DNA from: Chromohalobacter sp. 296-RDG
GTDB lineage: Bacteria; Pseudomonadota; Gammaproteobacteria; Pseudomonadales; Halomonadaceae
Reading direction: 5' to 3'
Length of the DNA: 64,000 nucleotides
NCBI RefSeq assembly: GCF_029889885.1
Contig: NZ_JARANY010000005.1
Span: 1-64,000 of the forward strand
The notes beneath the pieces were generated by a model. The model made no database searches. It was not told where the DNA came from and saw only the letters and a program-made list of their open reading frames with translations. Position numbers and translations under genes: made by a program. This document shows positions 17,664 through 26,541 of the stretch, one piece after another; position 1 is the stretch's first letter, and every line of letters begins with the position of its first letter.

Positions 17664-18632
17664 ATGCTCGATAAATACAAACTCGCGGCGATTGGTATTC
17701 TGGGCGTGAGTGTGGCCGCCGTCAGCGGCACCACCCTAGCCAGTTCCGAAGCCTCGGACTACCCATCCGGCAACATCAAGGCGCTGGTCGCTGCCGGCGC
17801 AGGTGGCGGTACTGACAATTTCACCAGACAGGTCCAGCCAATGCTGGAGAAGCGCCTGGATACCACGGTGACTGTCATCGACCTGCCCACGGCATCCGGT
17901 GCTATCGCCCATCAGCGCACTGCCAACAATGCACCCGACGGCCAGACCCTGGACTTTGCGTCGTCGACCCTCATCACCTCGCTAGCCGCTGGCCAGAATC
18001 CGACTGGGCTCGACCAACTGACGCCGGTGGCGCGCATGCAGTCAGACGTCATGACGCTGATCGTGAATCCTGACAAGTACGAAAATTTCCAGGAATTCTA
18101 TGACTATGCCAAGAATAATCCCGGCGAGGTGGTGATCGGTGGGACCGCTGCTGCAAGTCCCGACAAAATGGCATTTCTTGGCTTCAAGGATGCCAGTGGT
18201 CTGGAGATGAATTTCATTCCCTACGACGAGGAAGGCAGCGTTTCATCCAATGTGCTGAGTGGCAACATCGACGGCATGTTTGGCGAGATAAGCTCAATTC
18301 TGGGCTACATGGAGTCCGGTAAAATGAAGCCCATTCTGGTCTTTGCCGATAAGCGTCTCGAGGACTTCCCAGATATACCGACAACCGTCGAAAAGGGATG
18401 GGATCTGACGGACGGCAACGAGCGGGGAGTGTTCGTTAACGCCGACACGCCGGAGAAGACGGTGGCCGCTATCGAAAGTGCGCTCAAGGACATCTACGAG
18501 TCCGACAAGTACCAGGATTACGCCAGCAAAGTCCATCTGGATTACCGCGAAGGCTGGATGGGTAGTGATGCCTATAGAAAGGAACTCAAGGCTGATCTCA
18601 AGCAGTACAAGCGACTGCTCAAAAACGAGTGA
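17664..18632 (+). CDS. tctC: Tripartite tricarboxylate transporter (TTT) substrate-binding protein
   Basis: A 322-residue periplasmic binding protein of the TctC/BugD family. A signal-peptide-like N-terminus ends near residue 27. The ligand loop block is IKALVAAGAGGGTDNFTRQV, followed by TASGAIAHQRTANNAPDGQT; both are typical of the family. It delivers a carboxylate to the TctA/TctB membrane pair encoded downstream. The start ATG at 17664 has GAGAGGGAG upstream. A 293-bp gap with no gene separates it from the dehydrogenase. The name is by family; tricarboxylate as substrate is not implied. Confidence 0.9.
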   Translation: MLDKYKLAAIGILGVSVAAVSGTTLASSEASDYPSGNIKALVAAGAGGGTDNFTRQVQPMLEKRLDTTVTVIDLPTASGAIAHQRTANNAPDGQTLDFASSTLITSLAAGQNPTGLDQLTPVARMQSDVMTLIVNPDKYENFQEFYDYAKNNPGEVVIGGTAAASPDKMAFLGFKDASGLEMNFIPYDEEGSVSSNVLSGNIDGMFGEISSILGYMESGKMKPILVFADKRLEDFPDIPTTVEKGWDLTDGNERGVFVNADTPEKTVAAIESALKDIYESDKYQDYASKVHLDYREGWMGSDAYRKELKADLKQYKRLLKNE

Positions 18633-18720
18633 CCCGGAAAGTTCTATAGGTAGGGGCAGCATTTCTCGGAAGGCAATGGAGTGAGTGACGTCAGGAACAT
18701 GCTGCCTCTTTTTCTTCCTT

Positions 18721-18743
18721 CGGCGCCGGAGAACTCGGCGCCG
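18721..18743 (+). other. GC-rich hairpin between TctC and TctB genes
   Basis: CGGCGCCG at 18721-18728 and again at 18736-18743 form an 8-bp stem with a 7-base loop. No T-run follows. Such intra-operon hairpins after binding-protein genes commonly stabilise the upstream message or attenuate read-through, giving more binding protein than membrane components. Confidence 0.6.
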
Positions 18744-18757
18744 CCCCTACATCTTCG

Positions 18758-19264
18758 GTGTCAGTCATGACTAGAAAGCTGTATGCCTTTATTGCTTGTG
18801 TCTTCGTCGGGGGGCTCGTCTTCCTGACGAAGACCTGGCAATTGCCGAGTTCCGAGGAGGTCTCCACGCTTATCGGGCCGCGCACCTGGCCATTGTTGGT
18901 GCTGGTGGCGATGCTCGTTCTAGCGACGATGCTGGCTGTTACGACCCATGTCGAATCGAGCAAGTCGAAGGGCAGCAATCTTGCGACTAAAGAGGACGAC
19001 GGCCCCGAAGAAGCCGCCGCCGAGGAGACCGTAAGCGGTGGCATCTTCGCCCGGAATCGCCACTGGGTTCTTCTCGTGCTGGTGGTGCTGTATACAGTAT
19101 CGATGAGCCTCGTGGGTTTCTTGTGGGCGACGATCGGCTTCTCTCTACTTTGCAGCCTGACCCTGGGCGCGACACGCAAAATGACGATTGGCATGACCAC
19201 GCTGGCGGGGGTGGTTCTGGTGCTGCTCGTCTTCGACACCCTGCTGAACATTCCCTTGCCGTGA
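18758..19264 (+). CDS. tctB: TTT transporter small membrane subunit TctB
   Basis: A 168-residue protein with four hydrophobic segments: about residues 7-25, 42-62, 103-123 and 130-165. A charged linker rich in Glu and Lys lies between the second and third. This is the size and layout of TctB. The frame opens with GTG at 18758; the ATG at 18767 is an equally plausible start. It lies between the binding protein and TctA genes. Confidence 0.85.
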   Translation: MSVMTRKLYAFIACVFVGGLVFLTKTWQLPSSEEVSTLIGPRTWPLLVLVAMLVLATMLAVTTHVESSKSKGSNLATKEDDGPEEAAAEETVSGGIFARNRHWVLLVLVVLYTVSMSLVGFLWATIGFSLLCSLTLGATRKMTIGMTTLAGVVLVLLVFDTLLNIPLP

Positions 19265-19313
19265 TCGCGACGGTCGATGTACACGCCACAGGTGTAACTG
19301 AGGAAGACAGACA

Positions 19314-20819
19314 ATGCTAGACGGTCTTATGAACGGCTTTTCGGTTGTCCTACAGCCGATGAATTTCCTGATTCTGTTATCCGCCGTGTTCATCGGGTTC
19401 ATTGGTGGCGCCTTGCCGGGCATTAGCGGCGTTATTCTGGTCGTTATCCTGCTACCGGTAACTTATGGCATGGATTCGACGACGGCTTTCATGCTGTTGA
19501 CGGCGATTTATGCTTCTACAGTTTTCTCGGGACTGATTACCGCCATCCTCTACCGGGCGCCCGGAACACCGGAAGCCGTCATGACCTCCTTTGACGGCTA
19601 TCCCATGACCCAACGGGGTGAGGCCGGGAAGGCTCTGGGCATCGGGATATTGAGCTCAGCGATTGGAGGGCTCGTAGGCACCATTGCGCTTATCGTCTTC
19701 GCTCCGATGTTGGCGTCGGTAGCGCTGAAGTTCTCGTCACCGGAATTCTTCGCTCTGGCAGTGCTTGGTCTGACCGTGGTGGCGTCGCTGGGCGGTAGCT
19801 TGCTGCTCGGTCTGATCGGCGCCATGATCGGGCTGTTCGTGGCCTCGGTAGGTATCGATCCGATGACCGGCACCTTGCGCTATACCTTCGGCAACCTCAA
19901 CTTGGCTGGCGGGATTCAACTGATCCCGATCATTGTGGGAATGTTCGCCATCTCCGAAGTGCTGAAGCGTGCCCAGGGCAACGCTCCGCACACGCCGATC
20001 AAGAAAGTCAAGATCCGAATATTCGACATGCCTGTCATCCGGCGGATTCGGCTGACCCTAGCCCGGTCATCGATTCTCGGAGTTGCCATCGGTACTCTAC
20101 CGGGCATCGGCGCAAGCACAGCAGCCATGGTGAGCTATAGTGAGGCGATGCGTTGGTCCCGGCACCCTAAGGAATTCGGTAAGGGCGTACCGGAAGGAAT
20201 CGCGGCCCCTGAAGCGGCCAACAACGCCGCAGCAATGGGCGCTCTCGTACCACTTTTCGCCTTGGGCATCCCCGGCAGTGGTACGACGGCCGTCATTCTG
20301 GGGGCTTTCATCATGCATGGTCTGCAGCCCGGTCCGTCCTTCATGATCAACAACGGCGATCTAATCTATGCTGTATTCGTTGGTCTCCTTATCGTCAACT
20401 TGCTTATTCTGGCATTCTCCAAGCCATTCGTCGCCGTGCTATCACGGATGTTGAATATTCCCTATTCGGCCTTGGGGCCGATCATCATCATCTGCTGTGT
20501 GGTGGGTACGTATTCGGTACAGAACTCGATGTTCGATGTCTGGCTCATGCTGGGCTTCGGGGTGATGGGTTTCTTGCTTGAGAAAATCAATTTCCCATTG
20601 GTCGCTATTATTCTTGGTGTTGTGCTGGGGCCTATCGCTGAGAGCGAATTCCGTCGGTCACTGGGCATGTCGCAGGGCGATCCGTCGATCTTTTTCTCGC
20701 GGCCGATCAGCGCAACCTTGCTGTGCATAGCCATCACCGTAGTGACGCTGGCGATTATCGTTCCACTGATCAAGTACCTGAGAAAGCGCAACGCGCGACT
20801 GGGGGACGCCCATCAGTGA
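19314..20819 (+). CDS. tctA: TTT transporter large membrane subunit TctA
   Basis: A 501-residue protein with about 11-12 membrane segments. ALPGISGVILVVILLPVTYG near the start and TLPGIGASTAAMVSYSEAMR (about residues 262-281) are the two conserved TctA repeats. PEGIAAPEAANNAAAMGALV and LFALGIPGSGTTAVILGAF follow. It forms the secondary transport channel fed by TctC. It ends the cluster, and no catabolic gene follows on this strand before the convergent mtfA. Confidence 0.92.
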   Translation: MLDGLMNGFSVVLQPMNFLILLSAVFIGFIGGALPGISGVILVVILLPVTYGMDSTTAFMLLTAIYASTVFSGLITAILYRAPGTPEAVMTSFDGYPMTQRGEAGKALGIGILSSAIGGLVGTIALIVFAPMLASVALKFSSPEFFALAVLGLTVVASLGGSLLLGLIGAMIGLFVASVGIDPMTGTLRYTFGNLNLAGGIQLIPIIVGMFAISEVLKRAQGNAPHTPIKKVKIRIFDMPVIRRIRLTLARSSILGVAIGTLPGIGASTAAMVSYSEAMRWSRHPKEFGKGVPEGIAAPEAANNAAAMGALVPLFALGIPGSGTTAVILGAFIMHGLQPGPSFMINNGDLIYAVFVGLLIVNLLILAFSKPFVAVLSRMLNIPYSALGPIIIICCVVGTYSVQNSMFDVWLMLGFGVMGFLLEKINFPLVAIILGVVLGPIAESEFRRSLGMSQGDPSIFFSRPISATLLCIAITVVTLAIIVPLIKYLRKRNARLGDAHQ

Positions 20820-20843
20820 CATCTGGGTGGGCTCGCTGACCGC

Positions 20844-21638
20844 TTATTGTGATGACATGGAGTCAGAGGCTGCATGTAGGCGCGTTAACGGCTCCTGCCG
20901 GAAGTAGCGCCCCAGTAGCGCGTAGAGCTTGGGGTAGGCGCTGTTGAGGACATTGGGGGCGGTGAAAAATGTTTCGCAGCAGACCGCGAAGCATTCACCC
21001 GGGTGCGTGGCGGCGTAGTCGTCGATGGGCGTGGCCTCGCCGCGTTCGAGATGCGCCTGTAGATCGTTCCATACGTCGGTGAAGACGCGGTGCCAATCGC
21101 GCGGGTCGATATCGCGCGGCAGGGGCGGAAAGCCGTCGGCGTCCAGTGAGTTGCCCATGTCCAGCTTGTGTGCGAATTCGTGGATGACGACATTGAAACC
21201 GCCCCAACCACCACTTTCCTGAATATCCGACAAGGCGAGGACGATGGGGCCCTGGTGCCAGGTCTCGCCGACACGATCGTCCTCGTATTCGTGGACCACA
21301 CCGGCTTCATCCATCTCCTCGACCTTGCGGCGAAAGGCCTCCGGCAGCACGAGGATCTCATGGACATTGGCGAAGGCTTCGTGGGCGTTGCTCTCCGACC
21401 AGTAGAGTGTCATCAGGCAGGCCTGGGCGACCAGCGCCAGGCGTGCGGGCAGGTCGAACAGCTCGTCGTCGAACAGCGAAAGCCGCTTGTGGCGCAGAAA
21501 GGCCCAGGCGCGCTCCCCGAGACGTCGGGCATCGCTCTCGGGAAGCGCCATCAACAGCGGTACCCGAGCCTGACCCTCGGCCCAAGCCTCGACGGGGAAG
21601 GAATGGCGCCCGCCACGCCAGGCGTTCCACCATTTCAT
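20844..21638 (-). CDS. mtfA: MtfA-type zinc peptidase
   Basis: A 264-residue M90 metallopeptidase. HEFAH at residues 153-157 is the HEXXH zinc motif, and Glu215 in HPGECFAVCCETFF matches the third ligand position of E. coli MtfA. In enterobacteria MtfA binds the glucose repressor Mlc and thereby affects the ptsG phosphotransferase system. Whether that partner exists here is unknown. The ATG at 21638 follows GAGGAG. It is convergent with tctA and about 40 bp downstream of the GNAT-nitrilase fusion gene, possibly co-transcribed. Confidence 0.9.
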   Translation of the reverse strand: MKWWNAWRGGRHSFPVEAWAEGQARVPLLMALPESDARRLGERAWAFLRHKRLSLFDDELFDLPARLALVAQACLMTLYWSESNAHEAFANVHEILVLPEAFRRKVEEMDEAGVVHEYEDDRVGETWHQGPIVLALSDIQESGGWGGFNVVIHEFAHKLDMGNSLDADGFPPLPRDIDPRDWHRVFTDVWNDLQAHLERGEATPIDDYAATHPGECFAVCCETFFTAPNVLNSAYPKLYALLGRYFRQEPLTRLHAASDSMSSQ

Positions 21639-21678
21639 CGTCGAACTCCTCTACACCTTCTTCCGTGAGCGTAGTGCC

Positions 21679-23250
21679 TCAGGTGTCTTCCTGGCGCGAC
21701 CCGGATTTCCACGACCAGTCACGCCAGCGCAGGTCGAAAAGATCCTGGCGGCGGTCCTTCAAGTTGGTGACCGAGCCTTCGTTGCGCACCACCGTGAGAC
21801 GGGTCAGGTCGAGATCCGAGAACATGATCATCTCAGTATTGGGAGTGGTTTCGGCCAGCACCGCATCGTGGGGAAAGGCGAAGTCCGAGGGTGAGAACAC
21901 CGAGGACTGCGCGTACTGAATCTCCATGTTCTCGATCGACGGCACGTTGCCGACGCTGCCGCACAGTACCACGTAGCATTCGTTTTCGATGGCGCGCGCC
22001 TGAGAGCAGTGGCGCACTCGCAGATAACCGTTTTTGGTATCGGTCCAGAACGGCACGAAGAGGATATCCATGTCCTGATCGGCGAGCAGGCGCGAGAGTT
22101 CCGGAAATTCGACATCATAGCAGATCAGAATGCCGATTCGACCGGCATCGGTGTCGAAGACGCGCAGGTCGTCACCGCCTTCGATGATCCAGTCGCGGCG
22201 CTCCTGGGGCGTGATGTGCAGCTTGGCTTGGGCCTCTATGTCGCCGTCGCGGTGGAAGAGATAAGAGATGTTGTAGAGATGCCCGTCGTCGTGCTCCTCG
22301 ATCATCGAGCCGGCGATGATATTGATATTGTAGGACACTGCCATGCGTGACAGCTCGGTCTTGAAGTGTGCGGTGAAGCCGGCCAGGAAGCGGATGGCCG
22401 CGATTTGATCCTGCTGGGCGGCGCGATCCTGCAGGCCCATCAGCGGAGCGTTGAAGAGCTCCGGGAAGATCGCGAAGTCGCTCTGGTAATCCGAGAGTGC
22501 ATCGATGAAGTATTCGGCCTGTTGCAGCACCGCCTCCACCGAGGAGAACTCGCGCATCTGCCATTGCACCGCGCCCACTCGCACCTGCGTCTTGCGGGTA
22601 TCGAGCACCGATTCGGCGGGCTCGAAGAGGATGTTGTTCCACTCCAGCAGGGTCGCGTAGCCCTGGGACTTTTCATCTTCCGGCAGATACTTGCGCAACA
22701 GCCGCTTGACCTGGAAGTCATTGGCCAACTGGAACGACAGGATGGGGTCGTGGATCTCCTTGCGCGAGACCTGATCCAGGTACTCGGCCGGCGACATTTC
22801 GCTGGCATGCTGGTGGTAGTTGGGAATTCGGCCGCCGGCCAGGATGGCGCGCATATTCAGTGACTTACACAGATCCTTGCGGGCTTCGTAGAGGCGTCTG
22901 CCGAGCCGATAGCCGCGATAAGCCGGATCGATCAACACGTCCAGGCCATACATGGCGTCGCCCTCGGGAGCGTTGAGGATGATCTCCCGTTGATCCATCA
23001 GGTCGTCGTAGCGGTGCGGGTTGGAAAATTCCTCGTAGTCGACGCGGGCGGTCAGGGCTACGCCAACGAGGGTCTCGTCGTCCTCGATGACGATCTGTCC
23101 GTCGGGGAACTCGCTGATCAGTCGCTCGATGGTGCGCTTGGGCCAGGCGCCGCCGATATCGTGATAGACCCGGTCCATCAGCGTCTTGAGCTGCGGATAG
23201 TCCTCGGGCGTCAGATTGCGAAGATTGAGGTGAAGATCATCGAGGGACAT
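21679..23250 (-). CDS. GNAT acetyltransferase-nitrilase superfamily fusion protein
   Basis: A 523-residue bifunctional protein. Residues ~10-200 are a GNAT domain with acetyl-CoA loop YRGYRLGRRLY (111-121). Residues ~222-510 are a carbon-nitrogen hydrolase with Glu264 (FAIFPELF), Lys343 (QAKLHITPQER) and Cys377 (IGILICYDVEFPEL), the complete catalytic triad. Such fusions occur in many proteobacteria without a firmly assigned substrate. They could acetylate an amine and hydrolyse an amide of a related molecule. The ATG at 23250 was chosen over one at 23286 because it begins the conserved GNAT fold. Confidence 0.9.
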   Translation of the reverse strand: MSLDDLHLNLRNLTPEDYPQLKTLMDRVYHDIGGAWPKRTIERLISEFPDGQIVIEDDETLVGVALTARVDYEEFSNPHRYDDLMDQREIILNAPEGDAMYGLDVLIDPAYRGYRLGRRLYEARKDLCKSLNMRAILAGGRIPNYHQHASEMSPAEYLDQVSRKEIHDPILSFQLANDFQVKRLLRKYLPEDEKSQGYATLLEWNNILFEPAESVLDTRKTQVRVGAVQWQMREFSSVEAVLQQAEYFIDALSDYQSDFAIFPELFNAPLMGLQDRAAQQDQIAAIRFLAGFTAHFKTELSRMAVSYNINIIAGSMIEEHDDGHLYNISYLFHRDGDIEAQAKLHITPQERRDWIIEGGDDLRVFDTDAGRIGILICYDVEFPELSRLLADQDMDILFVPFWTDTKNGYLRVRHCSQARAIENECYVVLCGSVGNVPSIENMEIQYAQSSVFSPSDFAFPHDAVLAETTPNTEMIMFSDLDLTRLTVVRNEGSVTNLKDRRQDLFDLRWRDWSWKSGSRQEDT

Positions 23251-23354
23251 GCGCGCGTCCTGCCTTGCGGATACGAAAGTGAGCACTAGTGTATCATGCA
23301 GAACGCGTGGCTCATGAGGTAGCGGCTGGGTGGTGGAAAGCCCCTTGCGGCCGC

Positions 23355-23379
23355 AAAAAGCCCTGCACGGGGCAGGGCT
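23355..23379 (-). terminator. Rho-independent terminator after the NhaC gene
   Basis: AGCCCTGC (23359-23366) pairs perfectly with GCAGGGCT (23372-23379) around a 5-base loop. On the minus strand the stem is followed by TTTTTG. It lies about 33 bp beyond the nhaC stop and would end the hydroxyproline dehydrogenase-NhaC transcript. Confidence 0.82.
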
Positions 23380-23411
23380 GATCAGGTGACGAGAGAACTA
23401 TCGGTGCCGTG

Positions 23412-24851
23412 TCACGAGGCTTGGAAGTTCTGTCGCGTGTTGGCGTCGTCTTGTGCCTCGGTCTTGGGCTGGGTTCTCCAGATGGCGATGTTGGCGTAGC
23501 CATAGAAGATCGAGATCACGATCACTAGCATGTGGTACCAGAGGAAGGGCAGGTAGGTCATGGTTGAGACGCCGAGAGTAGTGGCCATGAACACACCGCC
23601 GTCGGTCCAGGGCACCATTGGAGTAGTGATGGTGCCGCCCGCTTCGGCATTACGCGAGAGCACCCGCCGATCAACGCCTTGGTCGTCGTAATTCTTCCCG
23701 GTGATGGTGCTGGCGGTGATCAGCGAAACGTAGGCTGCGCCGCCGAAGAAGTTACCGAAGAAGCCACCCAGCATGGTCGAGACCGTCAAGCGTCCCGGGT
23801 TATTGGCCCAGCGCAAGAAGCCATTGCTGATCGTTTTGAGGATACCCACTTGGCTCATCAGGCCGCCGAGGCCCAAGGCAAACAGGATCAACGCCACGAC
23901 ACTGAGCATGGACTCGATGCCGCCACGGTTGAGCAGCGTGTTTAGAAACTCCACGTCGGACTGCATGTCGTTGCCTACATAGGCGATGCGAATGGCATCG
24001 ATGGGGCCGATACCTTGGGCCCACCAGGCGCAGATACTGCCCAGGACGGCGCCGAAGGTGATGACTGGAATGGCCGGGTAGCGGCGGGTCAGCAGCCCGA
24101 TCACGATCACCGCCGGCAGCAGTAGCCACGGGCTGATGGTGAAATTGGTTTCTAGTGCTTGCATGGCGACAGTGGCGCGCGAGGTGTCCACATCGCCACT
24201 GACATAAAAGAAGCCGACGACCAGAAACAGAATTGATGCGATCGGAATGGCGAGTGCGCTTACCGTCATCATGGAACGAATGTGGTCAATCAGATTGACC
24301 TTGCATAGTGATGCGGTCATCACCGTGGTGTCGGACAGCGGCGACATCTTGTCGCCGACGTAAGCGCCGGAGATGACGGCGCCGGCCACCAACGGGAGCG
24401 GAATGCCGAAGCTATGACCGATCCCCATCATGGCGACGCCGGCGGTGCCTGCAGTACCGAAAGAGGTACCGGTGGATAGCGAGGTCAGGGCGCAGATGAC
24501 GAAGGCGGCGAACAGGAATATCTGCGGGTTCATCACCGTCAGCCCGTAGTAGATGATGCTGGGCACGATGCCCCCGGCGATCCAGGTGCCGATCAGGGCG
24601 CCGACGGTGGTGAGAACCAGCACTGCTTCCATGCCATTGTGAATGCCGTCGATGAGGCCTTCCTGCATGGGGGCGTAGGGCATCTTGAGCTTCAGGCCGA
24701 GTGCCATGACCAGAAACCAGGAAGCGAACAGCGCAAGCTGAATGGGGAGGCCGAGCACGTTGATGCTGAGGAACATGATGGCGATGAAGCCCACCATGAT
24801 GGTCAGCACTTCGGCCATGCTGGGTAGCCTCGGGGCATTGGATGAGGACAT
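23412..24851 (-). CDS. NhaC-family Na+/H+ antiporter or Na+-coupled carrier
   Basis: A 479-residue protein with about 12 membrane segments. TSLSTGTSFGTAGTAGVAMM and GDKMSPLSDTTVMTASLCKV are the two NhaC-family core blocks. SRNAEAGGTITTPMVPWTDG near residue 415 is also characteristic. The family includes Na+/H+ antiporters and organic acid antiporters such as malate/lactate MleN. It starts 43 bp after the FAD dehydrogenase stop, so both are likely on one message. That raises the possibility of hydroxyproline or product transport rather than pH homeostasis. The ATG follows AGGAGATATC. Confidence 0.9.
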   Translation of the reverse strand: MSSSNAPRLPSMAEVLTIMVGFIAIMFLSINVLGLPIQLALFASWFLVMALGLKLKMPYAPMQEGLIDGIHNGMEAVLVLTTVGALIGTWIAGGIVPSIIYYGLTVMNPQIFLFAAFVICALTSLSTGTSFGTAGTAGVAMMGIGHSFGIPLPLVAGAVISGAYVGDKMSPLSDTTVMTASLCKVNLIDHIRSMMTVSALAIPIASILFLVVGFFYVSGDVDTSRATVAMQALETNFTISPWLLLPAVIVIGLLTRRYPAIPVITFGAVLGSICAWWAQGIGPIDAIRIAYVGNDMQSDVEFLNTLLNRGGIESMLSVVALILFALGLGGLMSQVGILKTISNGFLRWANNPGRLTVSTMLGGFFGNFFGGAAYVSLITASTITGKNYDDQGVDRRVLSRNAEAGGTITTPMVPWTDGGVFMATTLGVSTMTYLPFLWYHMLVIVISIFYGYANIAIWRTQPKTEAQDDANTRQNFQAS

Positions 24852-24894
24852 GATATCTCCTTTGGTCTTGTTGTCTGAATTGAGGGGATTGCGT

Positions 24895-26217
24895 CTAGAA
24901 GCGATCGAGCCGATAGGGGGGCAACTCGGGAAGTGCTTGGTCGGTAGCAGGGAGAGCGCGTCGGGACGCGTCGGCCTCCGCCGCTCCTGGCATTGCCAGC
25001 CCGGCTATAAGTTCGGCCGTCACCGCGGCTTGGGTAAGTCCCAGATGGTGATGCCCGAAAGCCAGCAGCACCCTGCCGTCTTTTGCGCTATCGATGACGG
25101 GCAGCGAATCGGGCAGGGAAGGGCGAAAACCCATCCAGGGCGTTGCCTCTGCGGCATCGAGAGGTGTTTTGAAAAGGCCCTGGCTCAAGCGATGCAGCTG
25201 CCAGGCCCGTGCCATGTTGGGCGGCCGCTTGAGGCCCGCGAATTCGACGGTACCCGCCAGGCGCAGGCCCTCTGACATCGGCGTCATGATGAAACGGCGC
25301 TCCAGTGACGTCACCGCCGTGGGTAGACGCGACTGCTCGCCGGGCAGCATCAGGTGATAGCCGCGCTCGGTGTCCAACGGTACCCGCGTGCCAGTGAGGT
25401 TGGCGGTAAGCGCTGCCGAGTGTGCCCCGCAGGCTACCAATGCCTGGCGTCCATGAAGCCGCCCCAAGGCGGTTGTCTCGAGCGTGACGCCATGGGAGTT
25501 AACATGGCCGGAGACGACCTCGCCCTGGCAGAACTTGACGCCCTCGGCCTTGGCCGCTGCTACCAGACGTTGTGCGACCAAGAGCGGGTCGACGACGTGG
25601 CCGGTCGCAGGAAAGAACAGGCCGCCGCGAATCGAGTCGGCGAGCTGCGGGGCAATGTCGCGAATCGCGTCTCCCCGCCAATGCTCAACCGCCACGCTTT
25701 GTTCCGACATGCAGGTCTGCAGTGCCTCCAGTTCGGCGCGCGAGTCTGCCTGCTCGTAGACCATGAAGGATCCGTCTTCCTTCAGTAGATGGTTGCCATC
25801 GACCGATTCAAGCAGTCGACGCCAGGCACTTAGGCTTACCTCGTTGAGCGCGCGGATACCACTCACGCTGTTCTGGTAGGGCGCTTGGCGTAGATTCAGC
25901 AATAATCGAGTGAACCAAGGCAGCGCCTTGGGAAGGTAACGCCAGTCCAGGTGCAGTGGCCCCATGGGGTCCATCAGCATGCTAGGCAGGCGTTTGAGAA
26001 TCGAGGCATCGGCGATGGGAAAGACCTGCTCGGTGGCCATGTGTCCCGCATTGCCAAAGGAAGCCCCCATGCCTGGCGCTTGCTTGTCTACCACCAGCAC
26101 TTTCAAGCCCTTCCGGCTCAGCGCGAGAGCACTTGCAATACCAACCACACCGGCGCCGATAACGGTGACGTCGGCATGGTGAGTGTCGTCTTGGAAGGCT
26201 TGGCCATATGAGCCCAT
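24895..26217 (-). CDS. FAD-dependent D-amino acid dehydrogenase, probable D-hydroxyproline dehydrogenase
   Basis: A 440-residue DadA-like flavoprotein. ADVTVIGAGVVGIASALALS near the N-terminus is the FAD-binding dinucleotide fold. GASFGNAGHMATEQVFPIAD and GHHHLGLTQAAVTAELIAGL are DAO-superfamily blocks. The nearby 4-hydroxyproline epimerase and pyrroline-hydroxycarboxylate deaminase make cis-4-hydroxy-D-proline the likely substrate. That would give 1-pyrroline-4-hydroxy-2-carboxylate, as in Pseudomonas LhpB. General D-amino acid oxidation is the alternative. An operator-like site lies about 40 bp upstream. Confidence 0.85.
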   Translation of the reverse strand: MGSYGQAFQDDTHHADVTVIGAGVVGIASALALSRKGLKVLVVDKQAPGMGASFGNAGHMATEQVFPIADASILKRLPSMLMDPMGPLHLDWRYLPKALPWFTRLLLNLRQAPYQNSVSGIRALNEVSLSAWRRLLESVDGNHLLKEDGSFMVYEQADSRAELEALQTCMSEQSVAVEHWRGDAIRDIAPQLADSIRGGLFFPATGHVVDPLLVAQRLVAAAKAEGVKFCQGEVVSGHVNSHGVTLETTALGRLHGRQALVACGAHSAALTANLTGTRVPLDTERGYHLMLPGEQSRLPTAVTSLERRFIMTPMSEGLRLAGTVEFAGLKRPPNMARAWQLHRLSQGLFKTPLDAAEATPWMGFRPSLPDSLPVIDSAKDGRVLLAFGHHHLGLTQAAVTAELIAGLAMPGAAEADASRRALPATDQALPELPPYRLDRF

Positions 26218-26541
26218 AGGGATCCCTCAACTGACAGACCAATTTGTATTTGTCGATTGTATAAAATATAAGATATGTCGTTGCCAGCTTCAAGACGGAA
26301 CTCGACCAAAGTCGTGACGCGACGCGTGAATGACATCATCGGTAGCGGACGACTGCGGGATAGCGTAACGGATGGGGCCTGCCGTGGCGCCCAGGGGCAC
26401 TCCGAGCGAGTAAAAGCGAGAATGCACCGACGCGCCGGCACTGGGTCGGGTGATGGCCGAAGGTCCGACGCTTGGTGATTGGGCAGTAATGAAGAGAAAC
26501 GCTTGCGCTTGATGGGCGATAGCCGGTTTATGATGCGCCGA
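26218..26541. other. 324-bp intergenic region with operator, otherwise no gene seen
   Basis: This gap separates the FAD dehydrogenase start from the GntR stop. It holds the AT-rich promoter and operator region at about 26240-26275. The remainder is ordinary GC-rich sequence with no convincing coding or RNA signature. Confidence 0.6.
26255..26273. promoter_or_regulatory. Candidate operator of the hydroxyproline GntR regulator, dehydrogenase copy
   Basis: GATTGTATAAAATATAAGA contains TTGTATAAAA (26257-26266), one mismatch from the dyad TTGTATACAA. A 17-base identical copy in opposite orientation relative to the gene lies upstream of the epimerase gene. It is 38 bp upstream of the dehydrogenase start. 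Confidence 0.62.
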
